This document shows positions 23,045-28,932 of a stretch of 28,932 bases of DNA, piece by piece. The stretch spans positions 1 to 28,932 of the forward strand of contig DATGWF010000043.1 in assembly GCA_035299585.1 (NCBI GenBank), written 5' to 3'. Source of the DNA: DATGWF01 sp035299585 (GTDB lineage: Bacteria; Actinomycetota; Actinomycetes; Actinomycetales; Microbacteriaceae). The position numbers and the translations under genes are program-made. Position 1 is the first letter of the stretch. Each line of letters opens with the position of its first letter. The notes beneath the pieces are model-generated. The model was given only the letters and a program-made list of their open reading frames with translations, had not been told where the DNA came from and searched no databases.

Positions 23045-24349
23045 ATGAGCACCACCCCCTCCAACAACGACGTCGTCTCGGCAGATCTGAAGCGGGTGTT
23101 CCACTCGTGGTCCGCGCAAGCGAAGATTGCCCCCATCGCCCTCGCCGGCGGGAAGGGCACCCGCGTGTGGGATCACGAGGGGAACGAATTCCTCGATTTC
23201 TCCAGCCAGCTCGTGAACGTCAACATCGGCCACCAGCACCCGAAGATTGTCCAGGCAATCATCGATCAAGCGCAGCTGCTGACGACGGTCGCCCCGGCTA
23301 CCGCGAACATCACGCGTGCCACGGCCGCTGAGCGCATCATCAGCAAGGCGCCGGCCGGCTTCAACAAGGTGTTCTTCACCAACGGCGGCGCCGACGCGAA
23401 CGAGAACGCTATCCGGATGGCGCGCCTGCACACCGGCCGCGACAAGGTCGTTTCGTTCTACCGCTCGTACCACGGCAACACCGGTGCGGCGATTGTGGCC
23501 ACCGGCGACTGGCGCCGGATGCCGAACGAATTCGCGCGCGGACACGTGCACGCCTTCGGACCGTACCTGTACCGCAGCGAATTCTGGTCGGAGACCCCCG
23601 AGCAGGAGTGCGAGCGCGCCTTGCACCACCTCGAGCGCGTCGTGCAGGCGGAAGGCCCGGGCACTATCGCGGCGTTCCTCATCGAGACGGTTCCGGGAAC
23701 TGCCGGCATTCTGGTGCCGCCGCCCGGGTACCTCGAGGGCGTGCGCGCGCTGGCCGACAAGTACGGCATCGTGCTCATCCTCGACGAGGTCATGGCCGGC
23801 TTCGCCCGCTGCGGCAACTGGTTTGCCTTCGAGGCGTTCAACGTCGTTCCCGACCTCATCACCTTCGCGAAGGGCGTGAACTCGGGGTACGTGCCGGTCG
23901 GCGGTGTCATCATCTCGGACCGCATCGCGGCCGACTTCGATGAAACTGTCTTCCCCGGCGGGCTCACCTATTCGGGACACCCGCTCGCCGCCGCAAGCAT
24001 CATCGCGTCGATCGATGCGATGACCGAGGAGCGAGTGCCGGAAAACGCGCACGAGGTTGGCGAAACGGTGTTCCGACCGACGCTCGAGGGCTTCGCGGAT
24101 TCGCACGCCCACGTTGGTGACGTGCGCGGACTCGGCGTGTTCTGGGCGGTCGAGCTCGTTGAAGACAAGGCCACCCGTGAGCCACTCGCCGCATCGAAGA
24201 TGGCGGCACTGAAGAGTGAACTTCTCCGCACCGGTCTGGTGCCGTTCATGGCGGACAACCGACTCCACGTCGTTCCGCCGGCGGTCATCACCGCCGACGA
24301 GGCCCGCGAAGGCCTCGCCATCATCGACGCCGCACTGCGCACCATCTAA
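23045..24349 (+). CDS. class III aminotransferase (omega-amino acid:pyruvate type)
   Basis: This PLP enzyme has 434 residues and resembles beta-alanine/taurine:pyruvate aminotransferases, which move a terminal amino group and release a semialdehyde. Recognisable parts are FHSWSAQ near the N-terminus, FTNGGADANENAIRMAR (about 111-127), YHGNTGAAI, Asp247 in LILDEVMAGFARCG and PLP-binding Lys276 in TFAKGVNSGYVPVGGV. The ATG at 23045 is chosen over a TTG at 23036, which would leave no room for the GAGAAAGA ribosome binding region. The next gene, 11 nt on, is an acylating semialdehyde dehydrogenase that could use the product. GABA or another omega-amino acid is an alternative substrate. Confidence 0.88.
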   Translation: MSTTPSNNDVVSADLKRVFHSWSAQAKIAPIALAGGKGTRVWDHEGNEFLDFSSQLVNVNIGHQHPKIVQAIIDQAQLLTTVAPATANITRATAAERIISKAPAGFNKVFFTNGGADANENAIRMARLHTGRDKVVSFYRSYHGNTGAAIVATGDWRRMPNEFARGHVHAFGPYLYRSEFWSETPEQECERALHHLERVVQAEGPGTIAAFLIETVPGTAGILVPPPGYLEGVRALADKYGIVLILDEVMAGFARCGNWFAFEAFNVVPDLITFAKGVNSGYVPVGGVIISDRIAADFDETVFPGGLTYSGHPLAAASIIASIDAMTEERVPENAHEVGETVFRPTLEGFADSHAHVGDVRGLGVFWAVELVEDKATREPLAASKMAALKSELLRTGLVPFMADNRLHVVPPAVITADEAREGLAIIDAALRTI

Positions 24350-24360
24350 AGGACAGAAGA

Positions 24361-25857
24361 ATGAGCATTCCCACCCTCGGACACTGGATCAACGGCGCAC
24401 ACAGTGCCTCCACCTCGGGCCGCACGGCACCCGTCTTCGACCCGGCACTCGGCGTCCAGACCAAGAACGTCGCACTCGCGAACGAGACTGAAATCGAAGC
24501 CGCGATCGATGCGGCCGCGGCAGCATTCCCGGCTTGGCGCGACACTCCCATCACGAAGCGTCAACAGGTGGTGTTCAAGTTCCGTGAACTCCTGAACGCC
24601 CGCAAGGGCGAGCTCGCCGAAATCATCACGAGCGAGCACGGCAAGGTCGTCTCGGACGCGCTCGGTGAGGTGCAGCGCGGCCTCGAGGTCGTGGAGCTCG
24701 CAACCGGGTTCCCGCACATCATCAAGGGTGACTTCTCCGAGAACGTCTCGACCGGCATCGACGTCTATTCCACCAAGCAGCCGCTCGGTGTCGTGGGCAT
24801 CATCAGCCCGTTCAACTTCCCCGCGATGGTGCCGATGTGGTTCTTCCCCATCGCGATTGCGGTCGGCAACACCGTCGTGTTGAAGCCGTCTGAAAAGGAC
24901 CCCTCGGCTGCACTCTGGATGGCCGAGCTCTGGAAGGAAGCGGGACTGCCGGACGGCGTGTTCAACGTCCTTCAGGGCGACAAGCTGGCCGTCGACGGCC
25001 TGCTTACGCACCCGGATGTGAAGTCGATTTCGTTCGTGGGTTCCACCCCGATTGCGAAGTACATTTACGAGACCGCCGCCGCTCACGGCAAGCGCGTGCA
25101 GGCACTTGGTGGCGCAAAGAACCACATGCTCGTGCTGCCCGACGCCGACCTCGACCTCGTTGCGGACCAGGCCATCAACGCCGGCTTCGGTTCGGCCGGC
25201 GAGCGCTGCATGGCCATCTCCGTCGTGCTCGCCGTCGAGCCCGTTGCGGACGCCCTGATTGAAAAGATCACCGACCGGATGGCGAAGCTGCGCACCGGTG
25301 ACGGTCGCCGCGAACCCGACATGGGTCCGCTCGTCACCGAGCAGCACCGCGACAAGGTTGCGAGCTACATCGACATCGCTGCCGCCGATGGCGCAACCGT
25401 CGTGGTTGACGGCCGTCTGGGCGAGTTCGACGGCGACCCGAACGGCTTCTGGCTCGGCCCAACCCTGCTCGACAACGTGCCGACCTCCTCGCGCGCCTAC
25501 ACCGAGGAAATCTTCGGCCCGGTGCTGTCAATCGTTCGGGTGAAGTCGTTCCAGGAGGGCGTCGACCTCATCAACTCGGGAGCCTTTGGCAACGGCACCG
25601 CCATCTTCACCAACGATGGTGGCGCGGCTCGTCGATTCCAGAACGAAATCGAGGTCGGCATGATCGGCATCAATGTGCCGTTGCCGGTTCCGGTTGCGTA
25701 CTACTCCTTCGGTGGTTGGAAGGACTCCCTGTTTGGCGACTCGAAGGCATACGGCATTGCCGGCTTCGACTTCTTCACCCGTCAGAAGGCCATCACCAGC
25801 CGCTGGCTCGACCCGGCCAGCCACGGCGGCATCAACCTCGGCTTCCCGATCGCCTAG
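24361..25857 (+). CDS. mmsA: CoA-acylating methylmalonate-semialdehyde dehydrogenase
   Basis: MmsA oxidises methylmalonate or malonate semialdehyde with NAD and CoA, giving propionyl- or acetyl-CoA plus CO2. It has 498 residues, normal length. Typical parts are GHWINGAHSASTSGRTAPVFDPA, KQPLGVVGIISPFNFPAMVPMWFFP and LKPSEKDPSAA. Catalytic Cys283 is in SAGERCMAISV. The glutamate of ordinary aldehyde dehydrogenases is replaced by Asn254 in LGGAKNHMLVLPDADLD, the hallmark of this acylating branch. A good ribosome binding site (AAAGGA) precedes the ATG. Together with the preceding aminotransferase it would convert beta-alanine to acetyl-CoA or beta-aminoisobutyrate to propionyl-CoA. Confidence 0.95.
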   Translation: MSIPTLGHWINGAHSASTSGRTAPVFDPALGVQTKNVALANETEIEAAIDAAAAAFPAWRDTPITKRQQVVFKFRELLNARKGELAEIITSEHGKVVSDALGEVQRGLEVVELATGFPHIIKGDFSENVSTGIDVYSTKQPLGVVGIISPFNFPAMVPMWFFPIAIAVGNTVVLKPSEKDPSAALWMAELWKEAGLPDGVFNVLQGDKLAVDGLLTHPDVKSISFVGSTPIAKYIYETAAAHGKRVQALGGAKNHMLVLPDADLDLVADQAINAGFGSAGERCMAISVVLAVEPVADALIEKITDRMAKLRTGDGRREPDMGPLVTEQHRDKVASYIDIAAADGATVVVDGRLGEFDGDPNGFWLGPTLLDNVPTSSRAYTEEIFGPVLSIVRVKSFQEGVDLINSGAFGNGTAIFTNDGGAARRFQNEIEVGMIGINVPLPVPVAYYSFGGWKDSLFGDSKAYGIAGFDFFTRQKAITSRWLDPASHGGINLGFPIA

Positions 25858-25858
25858 C

Positions 25859-26797
25859 GTGACTCGACTCCATTCGAACTTGCCCGTCGCCTGGCGCTTT
25901 CTGGCCGTCGGAACGATCTGGGGAAGCGGCTTCTACTGGAATGCACTCGCGCTCCGCACGATGGACTGGGAGTTCATCGTGTGGGCGCGTGGCCTGCTTG
26001 GCGCAATCACCCTGCTCGCGGCGATAGCCATGTTGCGCCCACGGACCGACGGTCGGGTGTGGCCGCGGTCATGGAAGACCTGGGTGCACTTCGGCGTCAT
26101 CGGCGTGCTTCTGGCTGTGCTGCCGAACGTCTTCTGGACACTCGGCCAACTCGGTGTCACCGTGAGCACCGCATCCATCTACAACGGAGTGACGCCGATT
26201 GTGACGGCGCTCATCGCCGGGCTGCTGTTCCGGATTGACGTGCTCGGACCGCGGCAATGGCTGGGTATCGCCTGCGGAATCGTGGGCGTCACGGTGGTCA
26301 TCGCGCCGTGGGAATCGAGTTTCGGTGGCGGAGTCTGGAATCAACTCGCCTGCCTCGCCGGTGTGACCTCGGCCGCACTCGCGTTCGCCTACCAGCGCAA
26401 GTACCTTGCCGAGACGCCCATGCACGCGACCACCGCCGCGGCGCTCATCACCATTGGCGCGGCCGTCGTCTCCGTCGTGTTCACGCCGGTGTGGGCGAAG
26501 TGGCCTACCGCGTTCGACCCGATGTCATGGCTCGGACTGCTGTGGCTCGGCGTACTCGTGAGTGGAATCGCCTACATCTGGAATGCCCGAGTGGTTGACA
26601 GCTGGGGCGCGACGGGCGCCTCGATGGTGACGTACCTCAGCCCGGTCGTAGGTGTCGCGCTCGGGGTCGCACTCCTCGGCGAACAGCTCACCTGGCACGC
26701 GCCGCTCGGCGGGCTCATCATCGTGGTGGGCATCGCCCTCAGTCAAAGCAACGCAACGTCACGGTCACCTCGGGGAGCCGTGCAGGTGGTTGACTAG
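25859..26797 (+). CDS. EamA/DMT-family transporter
   Basis: This membrane protein has 312 residues and about ten helices in two repeats, as in drug/metabolite transporters that export amino acids, metabolites or drugs. The first helix region (FLAVGTIWGSGFYWNALALR) and TM3-4 (VFWTLGQLGVTVSTASIYNGVTPIVTALIA) are typical of EamA domain 1. The second EamA domain ends in TYLSPVVGVALGVALLGEQLTW and a further helix. The GTG at 25859 is one base after the mmsA stop and has no ribosome binding site of its own, so it is probably translated by coupling. Its substrate is unknown. Confidence 0.88.
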   Translation: MTRLHSNLPVAWRFLAVGTIWGSGFYWNALALRTMDWEFIVWARGLLGAITLLAAIAMLRPRTDGRVWPRSWKTWVHFGVIGVLLAVLPNVFWTLGQLGVTVSTASIYNGVTPIVTALIAGLLFRIDVLGPRQWLGIACGIVGVTVVIAPWESSFGGGVWNQLACLAGVTSAALAFAYQRKYLAETPMHATTAAALITIGAAVVSVVFTPVWAKWPTAFDPMSWLGLLWLGVLVSGIAYIWNARVVDSWGATGASMVTYLSPVVGVALGVALLGEQLTWHAPLGGLIIVVGIALSQSNATSRSPRGAVQVVD

Positions 26798-26801
26798 CAC
26801 G

Positions 26802-27497
26802 GTGACTCCGCTTTTCCGCCGCCCTGCCGGTTTCCCGCGACGCTTCCTTTCGCTGCTCATCGGTCTGCTGTTCTATGGCCTGGGAATTTCACTCATGGTG
26901 CGTGCCGGCCTCGGCGTTGCACCGTGGGACGTGCTCGCGCTTGGCGTCGAAAACCAGACCGGCTGGAATTTTGGTTTCATCACCGTCGGTATCAGCCTGG
27001 TCGTCCTATTGCTGTGGATTCCGCTGCGGCAATGGCCCGGCATCGGAACCGTGCTCAACACCCTCCTCGTGGGCCCCTCCGCCAACCTGGGCTTCGCGGT
27101 GTTTCCGGAAACCGACAACCTCATCGTGCGTGGCATCTACCTCGTGACGGGAATCTTGACCATCGGTTTGGCGACCGGGCTGTACATCGGCTCGCACTTC
27201 GGACCGGGTCCGCGCGACGGCCTCATGACCGGCCTCGTTCGCCGCACCGGATGGAAGATTTGGCAGGTGCGCTCGAGCATCGAGATTGTGGTGCTCGCGA
27301 TCGGTTGGGCACTCGGCGGCAACGTCGGCATCGGCACCGTGCTGTTCGCATTTGGCATCGGGCCGATTTGCAACCTGACGATTCCGTGGCTCGCGCTCCC
27401 GCGAAAGGCCCACGACGCCCAGCTCGAGTCCGAGCTTGAGGGCTCACTCGAACCGTCCACGCCCGAGCATGCGCCGGGCGACTCCCCCGCGAACTAG
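26802..27497 (+). CDS. YczE/YitT-like multi-pass membrane protein
   Basis: This 231-residue protein has about five or six membrane helices and resembles the YczE family, whose function is poorly known. Visible features are FLSLLIGLLFYGLGISLMVRAGLGVAPWDVL at the N-terminus, the GLATGLYIGSHFGPGPRDGLMTGL segment near 120-145 and WALGGNVGIGTVLFAFGIGPICN. The GLGVAPWDVL and GPGPRDGL motifs resemble each other and are likely internal repeats. The last 40 residues are acidic and soluble. The GTG at 26802 is 4 nt after the EamA stop; AGGTGG at 26784-26789 could serve, with rather long spacing. Its stop codon overlaps that of the convergent oxidoreductase. Confidence 0.8.
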   Translation: MTPLFRRPAGFPRRFLSLLIGLLFYGLGISLMVRAGLGVAPWDVLALGVENQTGWNFGFITVGISLVVLLLWIPLRQWPGIGTVLNTLLVGPSANLGFAVFPETDNLIVRGIYLVTGILTIGLATGLYIGSHFGPGPRDGLMTGLVRRTGWKIWQVRSSIEIVVLAIGWALGGNVGIGTVLFAFGIGPICNLTIPWLALPRKAHDAQLESELEGSLEPSTPEHAPGDSPAN

Positions 27498-28543
27498 GCG
27501 CGCTCGACCGGGTAGATCGCGCCGAACTGGTGCCGCGCCTCGGTGATGGTCTGGATATCGCGCAGCGAAGCTTCGAGCGGGCGGAACGGTGAGGCGGTCA
27601 GTCCCTGCTCGACGTAGCTCGCGAACGCCGTCGCTTGGTAGCACAGGCCCTCGTGGCCGCGAATGCCGTTGTTGTCGTCCCAATGCGCGACCGGCGTCGG
27701 GTTGAACTCGCGAGAGAACAGCGTCACCGAGGTGGGGGTGAAGAACGGACGGCCGAGGGCGATTGAGGCGTGCTCGCCGTCGACCCATGCTGTCGTGGTG
27801 CTGAACGAGAGGATGCTGGAGTAGGCGATGGCGCGCGAATCGTTGCCGTAGTCGAGACGAATGACGCTCTCGGCATCGACGCCAGTTGTGGTGAGTGAAC
27901 CCGAGGCGTGTATTGCCACCGGCGCGTGGTCGAAGAACTGCGCGCTAAACGCGATGGGGTAAATGCCGACATCGAGAGCTGCGCCACCGCCGTTGGGGTC
28001 GACGAGGCGTTCCACATGGCGAAGATCCTGGCCGAGGTCGGCCTGGATCAGGCGGATCGAACCGAGCACGCCGTCCGCGAGAAGCTGTCGAATGACGTAT
28101 GACTGCGGAAGGTAGGTCGTCCACATCGCCTCCATGACGAGCACGCCCGCGGCGGATGCCGCGGCCATGATGGTCTCGACCTCGTGGGGGAGCATCGCGA
28201 TGGGCTTCTCGACCAGGACATGCTTGCCCGCCCGAATCGCGCCGAGCACCGGCTCGAGGTGGCCTTCCTGTCGGGTGGCGACGTACACCGCGTCGACATC
28301 CGGAGCGGCAAAGAGGTCTTCGTAGGAGCCGTACGCCGTCGGGATGCCGTACTGCTCAGCGAAGGCGCGTGCCCGGTCAATGTCGCTCGATGCGACCGCG
28401 GTGAAGCGCTGGCCGGTGTACTTCAGGACGGATGCGACGAAACTGTGTGCGATGCCACCCGGACCAACGACACCCCATCGGAGTGGCGTCGTTCCGTAGG
28501 CGTCGGGCAGCTTCGGGGTTGGGAGCGAGCTGGGCAGCGTCAT
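27494..28543 (-). CDS. Gfo/Idh/MocA-family oxidoreductase
   Basis: This is an NAD(P)-dependent dehydrogenase of 349 residues, acting on a sugar or polyol. The N-terminal Rossmann domain has LRWGVVGPGGIAHSFVASV (about 20-38), DVDAVYVATRQEGHLEPV and the substrate-lysine motif HVLVEKPIAMLP. The C-terminal alpha/beta domain begins near VMEAMWTTYLPQ and includes LVDPNGGGAALDVGIYPI. These motifs resemble the xylose/dihydrodiol dehydrogenase branch. The ATG at 28543 is chosen because AAAGGA lies just upstream; an earlier in-frame opening runs into the kinase gene. It follows the xylulokinase by 25 nt, supporting a sugar-related role. Confidence 0.9.
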   Translation of the reverse strand: MTLPSSLPTPKLPDAYGTTPLRWGVVGPGGIAHSFVASVLKYTGQRFTAVASSDIDRARAFAEQYGIPTAYGSYEDLFAAPDVDAVYVATRQEGHLEPVLGAIRAGKHVLVEKPIAMLPHEVETIMAAASAAGVLVMEAMWTTYLPQSYVIRQLLADGVLGSIRLIQADLGQDLRHVERLVDPNGGGAALDVGIYPIAFSAQFFDHAPVAIHASGSLTTTGVDAESVIRLDYGNDSRAIAYSSILSFSTTTAWVDGEHASIALGRPFFTPTSVTLFSREFNPTPVAHWDDNNGIRGHEGLCYQATAFASYVEQGLTASPFRPLEASLRDIQTITEARHQFGAIYPVERA

Positions 28544-28568
28544 TGCTGATCCTTTCGAGCGGGAAGGG

Positions 28569-28932
28569 CTACTGGAGTGCGAGGGTGTCGGCGGCCTGGA
28601 GCGCGGCACCGATGGCGACGTATTCGGCGGGTTCGGGCACTTCGATCGGGACGCCGAACACGAGCGGAGCGATGGCGCGCACCGCCGCCGACTGCGCGCC
28701 ACCACCGACGAGGAACAGTCGGTTCACCGCGATGCCGTGGCCGCGAAGGGCATCGACACCGACGGCGAGACCGGCGAGCATCCCCTCGACGGCGGCCCGC
28801 GCGACGTTCTCACGCGTGGTATTCGATTCACTCAGGCCGGAAAGCGTCGCGGTCGCGTCGGGCAGGTTGGGCGTGCGTTCACCGGCGAAGTACGGCAACA
28901 GACTGACGCCCTCCGCGCCGGCGGGAGCGGCG
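28569..28932 (-). CDS. xylB: xylulokinase (FGGY kinase), C-terminal part only
   Basis: This is the 3' end of a sugar kinase of the FGGY family; its 5' part lies beyond the window. About 120 residues are visible, with the xylulokinase-like LLPYFAGERTPNLPDATATLSGL, then NVARAAVEGMLAGLAVGVDAL and the phosphate-site region RLFLVGGGAQSAAVRAIAPLVFGVPI. The ending EYVAIGAALQAA is typical. Xylulokinase phosphorylates D-xylulose for the pentose phosphate pathway. Other FGGY kinases share parts of this pattern, so the substrate is likely but not certain. Confidence 0.85.
   Translation of the reverse strand, partial: AAPAGAEGVSLLPYFAGERTPNLPDATATLSGLSESNTTRENVARAAVEGMLAGLAVGVDALRGHGIAVNRLFLVGGGAQSAAVRAIAPLVFGVPIEVPEPAEYVAIGAALQAADTLALQ

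Overview
The window is high-GC, gene-dense DNA with the coding style of an actinobacterium, most likely Microbacteriaceae or a close relative. This rests on frequent GTG starts, TANNNT-type promoter elements placed directly before start codons, a NusG with a long acidic N-terminal extension, a LATTG sorting signal, TrcRS-like signalling proteins and a gluABCD-type transporter. The genus cannot be fixed from sequence alone. I see no insertion sequence, prophage, CRISPR array or plasmid function. No gene-free stretch exceeds 300 bases. The longest are 15237-15482 (divergent promoter region plus a structured leader) and 1914-2106 (ribosomal L10 leader).

Layout. 1-872 (-): 3' part of an amino-acid permease. 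969-2133 (-): rplJ-rplL with promoter, leader attenuator and terminator. 2107-4304 (-): two-component system. 4378-6314 (+): YqaJ-like nuclease coupled to a class I photolyase. 6326-7828 (+): succinate-semialdehyde-type dehydrogenase with its own promoter, palindromic operator and terminator. 7895-15236 (-): one co-directional run of eight genes, with a class III CoA-transferase, a glutaryl-CoA dehydrogenase, a ketoglutarate-semialdehyde-type dehydrogenase, a DUF1801 protein and a four-gene glutamate-type ABC transporter. 15483-16982 (+): APC permease behind a folded leader. 17106-19788 (-): tRNA-Trp, secE, nusG, rplK and rplA. 19811-20215 (-): small membrane protein. 20271-21749 (+): wall-anchored Asp-box propeller protein. 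21789-27497 (+): aspartate aminotransferase, class III aminotransferase, methylmalonate-semialdehyde dehydrogenase and two membrane proteins. 27494-28932 (-): xylulokinase (partial) and a Gfo/Idh/MocA oxidoreductase.

How the genes fit together. The housekeeping set tRNA-Trp-secE-nusG-rplK-rplA and rplJ-rplL lies on one strand but is split by about 15 kb of transport and catabolic genes. That insert suggests uptake of amino acids or related nitrogen compounds and their breakdown through semialdehydes, glutarate and glutaryl-CoA. The aminotransferase plus MmsA pair on the right suggests beta-alanine or beta-aminoisobutyrate breakdown to an acyl-CoA. The most novel-looking signals are regulatory: a candidate RNA switch before the APC permease, a perfect palindrome over the predicted start site of the semialdehyde dehydrogenase, and three genes that look leaderless. 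I found no clearly new protein system.
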